From: Paraburkholderia sabiae
Lineage (GTDB): Bacteria > Pseudomonadota > Gammaproteobacteria > Burkholderiales > Burkholderiaceae
DNA: 64,000 bases
Direction: 5' to 3'
Assembly (NCBI RefSeq): GCF_030412785.1
Contig: NZ_CP125295.1
Span: forward strand, 4,898,001 to 4,962,000
Notes under the pieces: model-generated
The model's database searches: none
The model's input: only the letters and a program-made list of their open reading frames with translations
Told to the model about the DNA's origin: nothing
Position numbers and translations under genes: made by a program
In this document: piece by piece, positions 45,293 to 54,257 of the stretch
How the letters are laid out: every line of letters starts with the position of its first letter
Numbering within the stretch: the stretch's first letter is position 1

Positions 45293-46117
45293 TCAGAGTT
45301 TTTCCGTCTCACCGCTCTTCGGCTGCCACTTCATCAGACGCTTCTCAAGTGCGCCGACGATCGCATCGAGTATCAGCGCAAAAGCCGTCAAGACGAGAAT
45401 GCCGGCGAACACGGTGTTGATGTCGAACGTGCCTTCGGCCTGCAGAATCAGATAGCCGACGCCGCGCGCCGAGCCCAGATACTCGCCGACCACCGAGCCG
45501 ACGAACGCCAGGCCGACGGACGTATGCAGGCTCGAAAACACCCAGCTCATCGCGCTCGGCAGATAGACGGCGCGCAGCAGCTGCTTGCGGTTCGCGCCGA
45601 GCATGCGCGCGTTTGCGAGCACGACGGGGCTCACTTCCTTCACGCCCTGATAGACGTTGAAGAACACGATAAAGAACACCAGCGTCACGCCGAGTGCGAC
45701 CTTCGACCAGATGCCGAGCCCGAACCACACGCCGAAAATCGGCGCGAGAATCACGCGCGGCATCGAGTTCGCGGCCTTGATGTACGGATCGAACAGCGCG
45801 CTCGCGAGCGGCGACAGCGCGAGCCACAAACCGACGCCCAGCCCCAGCACCGTGCCGAGCGCGAATGCGAGCACCGTCTCGATCAGAGTGATCCACAGAT
45901 GCAGATAAATCTCACCGGACGCGAACCATTCCCAGATTCGCACCAGCACTTTCTGAGGTTCACCGAAGAAGAACGCGGCCTTGTTCGGATCGTCGAAGTA
46001 GAACGCGGGGAGCAGCGTCGGGCTCGTCAGCACGTACCAGAGCACGAAGCACAGCACGAGCAGCAGCCATTGCCAGATCGCGAGGTTCGCGCGGTTGGGG
46101 CGCAATGCTTTCCACAT
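45293..46117 (-). CDS. ABC transporter permease, NitT/TauT (SsuC-like) family
   Basis: A 274-residue inner-membrane permease with about six helices and the coupling motif ANARMLGANRKQLLRAVYLPSAM-type EAA loop (GANRKQLLRAVYLPSAMSWV). It is the last gene of an operon encoding binding protein, ATPase and permease; its ATG is one base after the ATPase stop. The family imports sulfonates, taurine, nitrate, thiamine precursors or aromatic acids; which one cannot be read here. Confidence 0.92.
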   Translation of the reverse strand: MWKALRPNRANLAIWQWLLLVLCFVLWYVLTSPTLLPAFYFDDPNKAAFFFGEPQKVLVRIWEWFASGEIYLHLWITLIETVLAFALGTVLGLGVGLWLALSPLASALFDPYIKAANSMPRVILAPIFGVWFGLGIWSKVALGVTLVFFIVFFNVYQGVKEVSPVVLANARMLGANRKQLLRAVYLPSAMSWVFSSLHTSVGLAFVGSVVGEYLGSARGVGYLILQAEGTFDINTVFAGILVLTAFALILDAIVGALEKRLMKWQPKSGETEKL

Positions 46118-46118
46118 C

Positions 46119-46943
46119 TCAGTTGCCCTCCGGCGCGACCGACAGTTGCTGTTGATATCCCTTCAAGACTTCATCGCGCAGCACGCTCCAGATTTGCGCA
46201 TGCAGTTCGACGAAACGCGGATGCGTGCGCACTTCGGCGACGTCGCGCGGACGCGGCAGATCGATCTTGAACTCGCCGATGGGGTGCGTGCCCGGCCCCG
46301 CCGACAACACGACGACGCGATCCGACATCGCGATCGCCTCGTCCAGATCGTGCGTGATGAACAGCACGGCCTTGCGCTTCGCCGCCCACAGATCGAGCAG
46401 CTCGTTTTCCATCAGCTGGCGCGTCTGGATGTCGAGCGCGGAAAACGGCTCGTCCATCAGGATGATGTCGGGATCGAGAATCAGCGTCTGCGCCATCGCG
46501 ACCCGCTTTCGCATGCCGCCCGACAATTGATGCGGATAACGGTCCCCGAAGCCGCCGAGGCCGACGCGCTTGAGCCACTCATCGGCGCGCGCAAGCGCTT
46601 CCGCGCGCGGCACGTTGTGGAACGACAGGCCGGCCAGCACGTTGTCGAGCGCCGAGCGCCACGGCATCAGCGCATCGGCCTGGAACATGTAGCCCGCGCG
46701 GCGGTTGATGCCCTTCAGCTTTTCGCCGAACACCGTCACCTCGCCCGACGACGGTTCGAGCAGTCCCGCGCCGACGTTCAGCAAGGTCGACTTGCCGCAG
46801 CCCGTCGGGCCGACGACGGACACGAACTCGCCCGGCGCGATGCGCAGCGTCGTGTCCTTGACGGCGGTGTAGCGTTGCCCGCGCTTCTCGCGCGACGCAA
46901 ACGTGCAGGTGATGTTTTCGAGCGCCAGGGCGGCAACGGTCAT
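46119..46943 (-). CDS. ABC transporter ATP-binding protein, NitT/TauT family
   Basis: A 274-residue ATPase with Walker A GPTGCGKST, Q-loop MFQADALMPWRS, signature LSGGMRKRVAMA, Walker B IILMDEPFSALD and H-loop FITHDLDEA. The MPWRS and RKR signature variants are typical of SsuB/TauB-like importers. I chose MTVAALALENIT (46943) since the longer frame to 47051 adds 36 non-conserved residues. It is between the substrate-binding protein gene (136 bases upstream) and the permease (one-base gap). Confidence 0.93.
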   Translation of the reverse strand: MTVAALALENITCTFASREKRGQRYTAVKDTTLRIAPGEFVSVVGPTGCGKSTLLNVGAGLLEPSSGEVTVFGEKLKGINRRAGYMFQADALMPWRSALDNVLAGLSFHNVPRAEALARADEWLKRVGLGGFGDRYPHQLSGGMRKRVAMAQTLILDPDIILMDEPFSALDIQTRQLMENELLDLWAAKRKAVLFITHDLDEAIAMSDRVVVLSAGPGTHPIGEFKIDLPRPRDVAEVRTHPRFVELHAQIWSVLRDEVLKGYQQQLSVAPEGN

Positions 46944-47079
46944 CGTTCGGCTCGCTTTGTTTCGATGCTTCGGTGGTTCTGTGTGGAGGCGTTCGTGGCA
47001 CGCGCGTGCGCATGCCATCGAACGCAAAGCCGGGCGAATGGCACCCGGCACGGTTCGCGATTTCAGTCGCGCAGGCGCG

Positions 47080-48117
47080 TTACGCCTTGACCGTCGCGAG
47101 CGCCTTCTTCACGAAGTCGTTCGTCCACGCCTTCGACAGATCGATCGTCTTGCCCTTCATCGTTTCGTCGAAAGCCTGCAGCGTTTTGAGTGAAGTCGCG
47201 GGCCCGTCGGCGGGCATCAGGCCGTCGGGCGACATCGCCTCTTTCACGTGCTGCCACGAATCCAGATACAGCGCGCGATCGCCGAGCAGATACGACTCCG
47301 GCACGGTGTTGATCAGCTCGGTGCCCGTCGCCGTCTGCAGCCACTTGAGCGCGCGCACCATCGCGTTGGTCAACGCCTGCGTCGTGTTCGGATTCTTGGT
47401 GATGAACGATTGCGACGCGTACAGGCAGCCGGCCGGCATGTTGCCGCCGAACACCGTGTGCGTGTCGTTGAGCGTGCGCGTATCCGACACGACGCGAATT
47501 TCGCCCGAACGCTCGAGCTTCGTCATCACCGGGTCGAGATTGGCGAGCGCGTCGATCTGGCCCGACTGCAGCGCGGCAATCGCGCCCGCACCCGCGCCGA
47601 CGCCGATGAACGCGACATCCTTCGCGGTCAGCCCGGCTTTCGCGAGCACGAAGCTCGCCATGATCGACGTCGACGAACCGGGGGCCGTCACGCCGATCTT
47701 CTTGCCCTTCAGATCAGCGATCGACTTGTAGTTCGGCATCGTCTTCTTCGACACGGCCAGCACGATCTGCGGCGCGCGCCCTTGCAGCACGAATTCGCGG
47801 AAGTACTGGTTCTTCGCCTGCAAAAGAAGCGTGTGTTCGAACGCGCCGGACACGACGTCCGCGCTGCCGCCGACAGCCGCCTTCAACGCCTGCGAGCCGC
47901 CCGCGAAGTCGGAGATTTCGACTTCGAGCCCTTCGTCCTTGAAGAAATTGCGGCGCTCGGCGATGGTGAGCGGCAGATAGTAGAAAAGGTTTTTGCCGCC
48001 GACGGCGATCGCGACTTTCGACGTCTCCAGCTTGCTTTGTGCGAACACGAGCGGCGAGCCGACGAGCGATGCGCCTGCGAGTGCCGCCGAGCCTGCGAGG
48101 AAGCTTCTTCGTTGCAT
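47080..48117 (-). CDS. ABC transporter substrate-binding protein, NitT/TauT family
   Basis: A 345-residue periplasmic solute-binding protein. The signal peptide has a twin-arginine-like start (RRSFLAG) and a hydrophobic stretch ending SPLVFAQS. The mature part has the SsuA/NMT1 fold with LTIAERRNFFKDEGLEVEIS and KKIGVTAPGSSTSIMASFVL. It delivers solute to the permease and ATPase encoded next. The CoA-transferase gene lies upstream by 78 bases on the same strand, so the solute may be an organic acid activated as a CoA ester; that is inference. Confidence 0.9.
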   Translation of the reverse strand: MQRRSFLAGSAALAGASLVGSPLVFAQSKLETSKVAIAVGGKNLFYYLPLTIAERRNFFKDEGLEVEISDFAGGSQALKAAVGGSADVVSGAFEHTLLLQAKNQYFREFVLQGRAPQIVLAVSKKTMPNYKSIADLKGKKIGVTAPGSSTSIMASFVLAKAGLTAKDVAFIGVGAGAGAIAALQSGQIDALANLDPVMTKLERSGEIRVVSDTRTLNDTHTVFGGNMPAGCLYASQSFITKNPNTTQALTNAMVRALKWLQTATGTELINTVPESYLLGDRALYLDSWQHVKEAMSPDGLMPADGPATSLKTLQAFDETMKGKTIDLSKAWTNDFVKKALATVKA

Positions 48118-48195
48118 GGTCCTGTCTCCGGTTTTTTGTTCTGTTGCGGGCTGGTGCGCCCGTCTACGCGCCGTCTGCGCTAGTGTGCCCGTCCG

Positions 48196-49428
48196 TTACA
48201 CGATCTGTTGCGCGTGCAACCTTGCGATGTGGTCCGCATCATAACCCAGCGTTTGCAGAACTTCATCCGTATGTTCACCCAGTTCCGGCCCCAGCCAGCG
48301 CGTCTCGCCGGGCGTCTCCGAGAGCTTCGGCGTGACGTTCGGCAGCGTGATGTCGCGGCCGTCCTGCCACTTGAACGTCTGGATCATCTGACGCGCGACG
48401 TATTGCGGATCGGTGAACATGTCGGCGACGCTGTAGATGCGGCCGACGGGCACGTCGGCGGCGTTGAGCACGTCGAGCGCTTCGTCGATCGTGCGGTCGG
48501 CGAGCCACGCGGCGATCGCGCCGTCGATTTCCTGCGTGCGCGGCACGCGGCCGTCGTTATGCGCGAGCGCGGGATCGTTGGCGAGATCGTCGCGATCGAT
48601 TGCGATCATCAGCCGCCTGAAAATGGGATCGCTGTTGCCGCCGATCACAATGCTGCCGTCGCGGCACGGATACGTATTGGACGGCACGATGCCCGGCAGC
48701 GACGCGCCCGTGCGCTCGCGCACCATGCCGTACACGCCGTATTCGGGCACCACGCTTTCCATCATGTTGAAGACGGCTTCGTACAGCGCGACGTCGACGA
48801 CCTGCCCTTTGCCGCCGTTCGCCTGCTTGTGATGCAGCGCCATCAGCGCGCCGATCACGCCATGCAGCGCCGCGATCGAATCGCCGATCGAAATGCCGAT
48901 ACGCGGCGGCGGCAGATCCGGATAGCCGGTGATGTGACGCAGCCCGCCCATCGATTCCGCGATCGCGCCGAAGCCCGGCCGGTCGCGATACGGCCCCGTC
49001 TGGCCATAGCCCGAAAGCCGCACCATCACGAGGCCTGGGTTTTCCGCCGACAGCACGTCGTAGCCGAGCCCGAGCTTTTCGAGCAGCCCTGGCCGGAAAT
49101 TCTCGACGACGATATCCGCTTCCTTCGCGAGCTTGCGGACGATTTCCTTGCCTTCGTCGGCCTTGAGATTGATCGTCACCGACTTCTTGTTGCGCGCCTG
49201 CACGGCCCACCACAACGACGTGCCGCCCACCTCGGGATAGAGCTTGCGCCACTTGCGCAGCGGATCGCCGCCCTTCGGATCTTCGATCTTGATGACATCG
49301 GCACCGAACTCGCCGAGAAAGCGCGCGGCGAACGGGCCCGCGATCAGCGTGCCGAGTTCGAGCACCTTGACGCCCGCAAGCGGGCCTGCGGGTTTGCCGT
49401 TCTGCGTGGTGGAAGTCGATGCGCTCAT
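48196..49428 (-). CDS. CaiB/BaiF family (class III) CoA transferase
   Basis: A 410-residue CoA transferase. It has the N-terminal LAGVKVLELGTLIAGPFAARFLGEFGADVIKIE and RKWRK.YPE, followed by QARNKKSVTINLK, RPGLLEKLGLGYD, and SGYGQTGPY, the signature of the family, which moves CoA between carboxylic acids. Length fits. Donor and acceptor are unknown. Lying 54 bases after recR and 78 bases before the ABC importer, all on the same strand, it could be part of either transcript. Confidence 0.92.
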   Translation of the reverse strand: MSASTSTTQNGKPAGPLAGVKVLELGTLIAGPFAARFLGEFGADVIKIEDPKGGDPLRKWRKLYPEVGGTSLWWAVQARNKKSVTINLKADEGKEIVRKLAKEADIVVENFRPGLLEKLGLGYDVLSAENPGLVMVRLSGYGQTGPYRDRPGFGAIAESMGGLRHITGYPDLPPPRIGISIGDSIAALHGVIGALMALHHKQANGGKGQVVDVALYEAVFNMMESVVPEYGVYGMVRERTGASLPGIVPSNTYPCRDGSIVIGGNSDPIFRRLMIAIDRDDLANDPALAHNDGRVPRTQEIDGAIAAWLADRTIDEALDVLNAADVPVGRIYSVADMFTDPQYVARQMIQTFKWQDGRDITLPNVTPKLSETPGETRWLGPELGEHTDEVLQTLGYDADHIARLHAQQIV

Positions 49429-49482
49429 GTGTCTCCTGATCTTGTTGTGTCGGACAGACCGCGTTCGCTGCGTGCAGATGCG

Positions 49483-50079
49483 CTACATCGTGCGTCTGTC
49501 GAGCATCGCGCGCGCGATCGTGCCCGCGTCGACATATTCGAGTTCGCCGCCGACAGGCACGCCGCGCGCCAGCCGCGTGACGGACAGGCCGCGCGCCTTG
49601 AGCGTCTGGCCGAGATAATGCGCGGTGGCTTCGCCTTCGTTGGTGAAGTTGGTCGCGAGCACGACTTCCTTGACGACGCCGTCTGTCGCGCGCTTCACGA
49701 GGCGGTCGAAATGGATTTCCTTCGGACCGATGCCGTCGAGCGGGCTGAGGCGCCCCATCAGCACGAAATACAGGCCGCGCCAGGTCATCGTCTGTTCGAG
49801 CATGATCTGGTCGGCGGGCGTTTCGACGACGCACAGCAAGGTCGGATCGCGCTCGGTGTCGCTGCAGACCTCGCAGATTTGCGCTTCCGTGAAGGTGTTG
49901 CACTTCTCACAGTGCTGAAGATGCTCGGTCGCGAACAGCAGCGAGCGACCGAGCTTTTCGGCGCCGTCGCGGTCATGCTGCATCAGGTGATACGCCATGC
50001 GCTGCGCGGACTTCGGACCGACGCCGGGCAGCGCGCGCAGCGCTTCGACGAGCGCCGACAAGGCGGAAGGTTGTTTCAT
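49483..50079 (-). CDS. recR: Recombination mediator RecR
   Basis: A 198-residue RecFOR-pathway protein. It has the helix-hairpin-helix region [17 protein letters not shown] (residues about 17-33), the four-cysteine zinc finger ([16 protein letters not shown]), a Toprim domain ([15 protein letters not shown] and [11 protein letters not shown]) and the C-terminal Walker-B-like strip. Length is the family norm. It is the third gene of dnaX-ebfC-recR, the standard arrangement. Confidence 0.97.
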   Translation of the reverse strand: MKQPSALSALVEALRALPGVGPKSAQRMAYHLMQHDRDGAEKLGRSLLFATEHLQHCEKCNTFTEAQICEVCSDTERDPTLLCVVETPADQIMLEQTMTWRGLYFVLMGRLSPLDGIGPKEIHFDRLVKRATDGVVKEVVLATNFTNEGEATAHYLGQTLKARGLSVTRLARGVPVGGELEYVDAGTIARAMLDRRTM

Positions 50080-50148
50080 GCTGGTACGGCGGCGTCGATC
50101 GGAGAGAGGTTGAATCGCGTGGTGTCGCGGCGCGTCGGGCCGCGCCGT

Positions 50149-50193
50149 TCGGTCATGAATGACCGACGCGCGGACATGACGTCATGCCCGCGC
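50149..50193. repeat. Two adjacent hairpins between ebfC and recR
   Basis: First, TCGGTCAT / ATGACCGA with a two-base GA loop (50149-50166). Second, GCGCGGaCATGAC / GTCATGcCCGCGC (50168-50193), an extended palindrome centred on ATGACGTCAT. Neither is followed by a T tract on the minus strand, so they are more likely RNA-processing or stabilising elements than terminators. Confidence 0.6.
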
Positions 50194-50211
50194 GCGACAC
50201 ATGCTGCGCGA

Positions 50212-50538
50212 TTAGAACGGCAGTTTGAAGCCCGGCGGCAACGGCAGGCCGGACGTCATGCCGCCCATTTTTTCCTGCGCGGTGGCTTCCGCCTTGCGCA
50301 CGGCGTCGTTGAACGCAGCAGCGACGAGGTCTTCGAGCATGTCCTTGTCGTCGGCGAGCAGGCTCGGATCGATCGACACGCGGCGCACGTCGTTCTTGCA
50401 GGTCATCGTCACCTTGACGAGGCCCGCGCCCGACTGCCCCTCGACTTCGATCTGCGCGAGTTGCTCCTGCATCTTCTTCATGTTCTCTTGCATCTGCTGG
50501 GCCTGCTTCATCAGCCCGGCGAGTTGGCCTTTCATCAT
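50212..50538 (-). CDS. ebfC: YbaB/EbfC nucleoid-associated protein
   Basis: A 108-residue DNA-binding protein that forms tweezer-like dimers. The helix [22 protein letters not shown] and [21 protein letters not shown] match the family. It is between dnaX and recR on one strand, the conserved arrangement, with gaps of 72 and 132 bases. Confidence 0.96.
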   Translation of the reverse strand: MMKGQLAGLMKQAQQMQENMKKMQEQLAQIEVEGQSGAGLVKVTMTCKNDVRRVSIDPSLLADDKDMLEDLVAAAFNDAVRKAEATAQEKMGGMTSGLPLPPGFKLPF

Positions 50539-50610
50539 GGACTTGCTCCTTCGTGATAGTTGATCGGTTGGGCGCGTGCGCGTCGGCGAAATGAGCGGCG
50601 CGCCCGGAAA

Positions 50611-52920
50611 TCAGTGGGCCGCGCTCTGGCCGCCTTCGGCGCCCGGCATCAGCGGACGGACCGAGCCCGGCACGATGCTCGCGCCGAATTCGCGGATCAG
50701 CGACTGCACGAACGGATCGGAACCGATTTCGCGTTCGGCTTCCTGCTGGCGTTTGGCGCGCTCGATCGAATCGAGCACGGCGGCCGTGCGCTTGACGGGG
50801 CCGAGCTCGACCTGTACGTCGATCTCGGTGCCGAGGCGCTCGGCGAGCGCCGCCTTGAGCTTCGCGATTTGCGCGGGCTCCGTGTAAAGCTGGACCGCCA
50901 CGTTGAGCTTCAGCGTCTTGCCGTTGACGGCCATCAGCTCGCTGTTGAAGGCGAGCTGATACGAGATGCCTTTCAGCGGCAACGTGACGGCAAGCGTCGG
51001 CCAGTCGCCGTCGAAGCCGATCTCGTTGAGCGGCACGGCGGGCGGCAGCGTACGGATGTCGACGGCGGGTGCGGCTGCGGGCGCGGACGCCTGGCTCCGG
51101 CCGACGAGCATGTCGTCGGGACCGCTGTCGAAGACGGGCACGAAGTTGTCGTCGGACGGCGCAAAGAACGCATCGTCCGACGATGCGGGCATGTAGTCGT
51201 CGGGCGGAATGTCTTCCCACGGCGGAACAGCCGATGCGCCCTGCGGCTGCGCGGCACGAGGCGTCGGCGTGCGTGCGGCGCTTTCCTGTTGCGCGGCGGC
51301 TGCGGCGCGGCGCGCGGGATCGGGCGTCGGCACGCGCACGGCGACGCGCGGCGCGGCCGATTTGGCGGGCGCTGCGGGCGTCGCGGCTGCCGCGGATGTG
51401 GATGCAGCCGAACGGCCGCGATCCGTCGAAACCTTATTGCCTGCGCTACGCAGCACGTCGAGCGCGGCGCTCGCACCGCCCGCGCGACGCGGCGCGGCTG
51501 CGGGCTGCGTAGGAATCTCGTCTCGCGGCGCTGGTTTTTCCTGGGGCTCCGACGACGCCTCGACGTTCGCGGACAACGGCGTCACGGCGTCATCGACAGG
51601 CGCGGCTTCGATTTCAAGTGCGACGGGATCCGCGACCTCAGGCGTCTCGCGGACAACTTGCGGCTGAACAGGCACCGGTTCGGCCTTCGGTGTCGGTACC
51701 GCGCGCGGCGCAGTTGCATCGCTCGCGCGAGCTTGCGGCGCAGCAGCGACGGGCGCACCCGTCGAGCGCTTCGCGCCCGCGGCAGGCACCGTCGAACGTC
51801 CAGCCGGCGTCACGCCCCCGCCTCCGCCGCCATTCGGTGCGGGTTCGAATGCGAGCATGCGCAGCAGCGTCATCGTGAAGCCGGCGTATTCGTCGGGCGC
51901 GAGACCCAGTTCGCTTCGGCCGATCGTCGCGATCTGATAGAACAGTTGCACCTGCTCGGGACTCAGCGCATCAGCGAAACGGCGCAGATCGCCGGCTTCC
52001 GGCCATTCTTCCAGCACCGACGACGGCGAGAACTGCGCCCACGCGATCTTGTGCAACAGGCTCGCGAGATCCTGCAGCGCCGTCGAGAACGACAGGCTGC
52101 GCAACGCCATCTCGTCGGCAACCGACAACACGGCTGTGCCGTCGCCCGCGACGAGCGCGTCGAGCAAACGGATCAGATAGCTTTGATCGAGCGCACCGAG
52201 CATGCCGCGCACGGCTTCTTCCGTAACCTGGTTCGCCGAATACGCAATAGCCTGATCGGTCAGCGACAGCGCATCGCGCATCGAACCGTCCGCGGCGCGC
52301 GCAAGCAGACGCAACGCCTGCGCTTCGTGCGGAATGTGCTCTTCGCCCAGAATGCGTTCGAGATGCGACACGATATGCCCTGCCGGCATCTGCTTCAGGT
52401 TGAACTGAAGACAGCGCGAGAGCACCGTGACGGGAATCTTTTGCGGATCGGTCGTGGCGAGGATGAACTTGACGTGCGGCGGCGGCTCTTCCAGCGTCTT
52501 CAACATTGCGTTGAATGCGTGGTTCGTCAGCATGTGCACTTCGTCGATCATGTAGACCTTGAAGCGCGCATCGACGGGCGCGTACACCGCGCGTTCCAGC
52601 AACGCAGCCATTTCGTCGACGCCGCGATTGCTCGCCGCGTCCATTTCGACGTAATCGACGAAGCGCCCTTCATCGATCTCTCGACACGCGCGACACACGC
52701 CGCAAGGCGTGGACGTGACGCCCGTCTCACAGTTGAGCGCCTTCGCGAAGATCCGCGACAGCGTCGTCTTGCCGACGCCCCGCGTGCCGGTAAACAGATA
52801 GGCGTGGTGCAGACGGCCGCCGTCGAGCGCGTGCGTGAGCGCGCGCACCACGTGCTCCTGTCCGACGAGCGAAGCGAAATCCTTCGGCCGCCATTTGCGT
52901 GCGAGAACTTGATAGGTCAT
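50611..52920 (-). CDS. dnaX: DNA polymerase III subunit gamma/tau
   Basis: A 769-residue clamp-loader ATPase. The N-terminal AAA+ module has Walker A GTRGVGKTT, the zinc site with CETGVTSTPCGVCRAC, Walker B MIDEVHML and the sensor 1 region (ILATTDPQ). The C-terminal domains bind DnaE and DnaB. A Pro/Ala-rich region of about 250 residues (roughly 370-620) separates them; it is longer than in E. coli tau (643 residues). I do not see the A6G slippery site E. coli uses to make gamma. The first gene of the dnaX-ebfC-recR operon, directly downstream of ffs. Confidence 0.96.
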   Translation of the reverse strand: MTYQVLARKWRPKDFASLVGQEHVVRALTHALDGGRLHHAYLFTGTRGVGKTTLSRIFAKALNCETGVTSTPCGVCRACREIDEGRFVDYVEMDAASNRGVDEMAALLERAVYAPVDARFKVYMIDEVHMLTNHAFNAMLKTLEEPPPHVKFILATTDPQKIPVTVLSRCLQFNLKQMPAGHIVSHLERILGEEHIPHEAQALRLLARAADGSMRDALSLTDQAIAYSANQVTEEAVRGMLGALDQSYLIRLLDALVAGDGTAVLSVADEMALRSLSFSTALQDLASLLHKIAWAQFSPSSVLEEWPEAGDLRRFADALSPEQVQLFYQIATIGRSELGLAPDEYAGFTMTLLRMLAFEPAPNGGGGGGVTPAGRSTVPAAGAKRSTGAPVAAAPQARASDATAPRAVPTPKAEPVPVQPQVVRETPEVADPVALEIEAAPVDDAVTPLSANVEASSEPQEKPAPRDEIPTQPAAAPRRAGGASAALDVLRSAGNKVSTDRGRSAASTSAAAATPAAPAKSAAPRVAVRVPTPDPARRAAAAAQQESAARTPTPRAAQPQGASAVPPWEDIPPDDYMPASSDDAFFAPSDDNFVPVFDSGPDDMLVGRSQASAPAAAPAVDIRTLPPAVPLNEIGFDGDWPTLAVTLPLKGISYQLAFNSELMAVNGKTLKLNVAVQLYTEPAQIAKLKAALAERLGTEIDVQVELGPVKRTAAVLDSIERAKRQQEAEREIGSDPFVQSLIREFGASIVPGSVRPLMPGAEGGQSAAH

Positions 52921-53111
52921 CCGGAAATTGTATCAGCAACGCTGACGCGAAAAGACGAATCGATTGCGTGCCCGCGCAAGGCGCGACAACGCTTTGACGG
53001 TTCATTGTATTTCGCTAAGGAAGCGATAGAGGAACGCCGCGTTTCGACCGACGCTGATGAAGAATGAAACCGGGGAATGAGACAGAGAAAGACAGACAAG
53101 AAGAAAGGAAG

Positions 53112-53211
53112 GTGACGAGCCCGACCCTCGGCACTGGCGGAAAACGGCTGTGGCTGCTTCGTTCCCGACCTGACCAGGTTGACCGCCCCTCCATGCGAGG
53201 AGGCCCGTCAC
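53112..53211 (-). ncRNA. ffs: Signal recognition particle 4.5S RNA
   Basis: The minus strand from 53211 to 53112 folds as one long hairpin: terminal GTGACGGGCC pairs with GGGCTCGTCAC, and the apex has the universal SRP motif GGTCAGGTCGGGAACGAAGCAGCC (written here as GGTCAGG and GAAGCAGCC). About 100 nucleotides, the usual small bacterial SRP RNA. It binds Ffh and targets nascent membrane proteins. It lies 190 bases upstream of dnaX, a location common in Burkholderiales. Ends are set by the base of the stem, so they are approximate to a few bases. Confidence 0.93.
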
Positions 53212-53216
53212 GACAC

Positions 53217-53222
53217 ATTCTA
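53217..53222 (-). promoter_or_regulatory. -10 box of ffs
   Basis: TAGAAT on the minus strand, five bases before the mature SRP RNA 5' end. Confidence 0.5.
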
Positions 53223-53642
53223 ACATCGGTCGATCCGCCACGCGAGAGGCTCACGGAGAAAAGCTGAAGAAATCCTGCATGAGCCTTCATCGCCGCCCTC
53301 TTGTGTTCGCGCTCACGAACTCCAGATAGGTAGCGTAACGAGGGCGATGCCGCGCTCCGCATGTCGGAAGACAACCGGCCGATCAGGCAAGGCGCGGCAC
53401 GAAACCCTACTGTCGGAATGCGTACTATCACGACGGGCAACGCATAGCAATTTAGGCTAAACTGACGTTCAAGTGATCCGCAAAGCCAAGCCAGCCCGCC
53501 CTCTCGAAGGTGTCCCCACGATACTTCCCGCGACGGCTTTCATGGTTTGTCCTGTGGCAAAGCGAACGGAAGGTTTTCTGATTTTGTTGTATCGTGGCGG
53601 GCATTCAAAGCAGGCCTCGAACCCAAAGAGGTATTCACACAA
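53223..53642. other. Gap between ffs and trxA
   Basis: 420 bases in which I see no credible gene or RNA. The trxA promoter should be near the end; TTGTAT (53587-53592) is a possible -10 with a poor -35. Confidence 0.35.
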
Positions 53643-53969
53643 ATGAGCGAACACATCAAGCATATTAGCGACGCGTCGTTTGAACAGGACGTCGTCAAAT
53701 CCGACAAACCCGTGCTGCTCGACTTCTGGGCAGAATGGTGCGGCCCGTGCAAGATGATCGCGCCGATCCTCGACGAAGTTGCGAAGGACTACGCTGATCG
53801 CCTGCAGATCGCCAAGATCAATGTCGACGAACACCAATCCACGCCCGTCAAGTTCGGCGTGCGCGGCATCCCCACGCTGATTCTCTTCAAGAACGGCGCG
53901 GTCGCGGCACAGAAGGTCGGTGCATTGTCGAAGTCGCAGCTCACCGCATTCCTCGACGGCAACCTCTGA
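53643..53969 (+). CDS. trxA: Thioredoxin
   Basis: A 108-residue general disulfide reductase. It has the active site [10 protein letters not shown] (Cys33, Cys36), DFWA, the cis-Pro loop RGIPTLILF and the C-terminal helix. The ATG at 53643 is the normal family start; a longer upstream frame adds a non-conserved tail. It is directly upstream of rho, as in many proteobacteria, with an inverted repeat in between. Confidence 0.97.
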   Translation: MSEHIKHISDASFEQDVVKSDKPVLLDFWAEWCGPCKMIAPILDEVAKDYADRLQIAKINVDEHQSTPVKFGVRGIPTLILFKNGAVAAQKVGALSKSQLTAFLDGNL

Positions 53970-54060
53970 TCTGCATACGCGGATAGCGCGCAAACTTTGC
54001 GCGCTGCCCGGCTCGCCGAAGTGCTTCGATGTGTCATGAAGTCGTGCATCGAGCGAGCCG

Positions 54061-54105
54061 CATGATTCTTGTTGTCGCCGGACAACATTGACAACAAGAA
54101 TCATG
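54061..54105. repeat. Perfect inverted repeat between trxA and rho
   Basis: CATGATTCTTGTTGTC (54061-54076) is the exact complement of 54090-54105 around a 13-base loop. The loop itself contains another GACAAC (54081-54086), so GTTGTC at 54071-54076 can pair either with it (small hairpin) or with the distal copy (large hairpin). No T tract follows in either direction. Confidence 0.85.
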
Positions 54106-54257
54106 CGTCGACACGAACCGGCCGCGCAGGCTGGTTTTGGCGTGTGCTATGCTAGAATCCATAAAACGTCGAAAAGACGAGTAAGTCCTTGAGCGGTTCC
54201 GCTCACTTCTCCTCCCAGATTTCATTTCAGGTCGCACCTTCTCTGCGGGTTCTCCGT

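Noticed and set aside
50611..52920. Programmed frameshift to make a short gamma form of DnaX
   Set aside because: The slippery A6G sequence used in E. coli is not visible in this GC-rich gene, and the reading frame is continuous.
53223..53642. Looked for tRNA, 6S RNA or a riboswitch in the gap between ffs and trxA
   Set aside because: No TTCGA-type T-loop, no cloverleaf and no recognised riboswitch core was found by eye.
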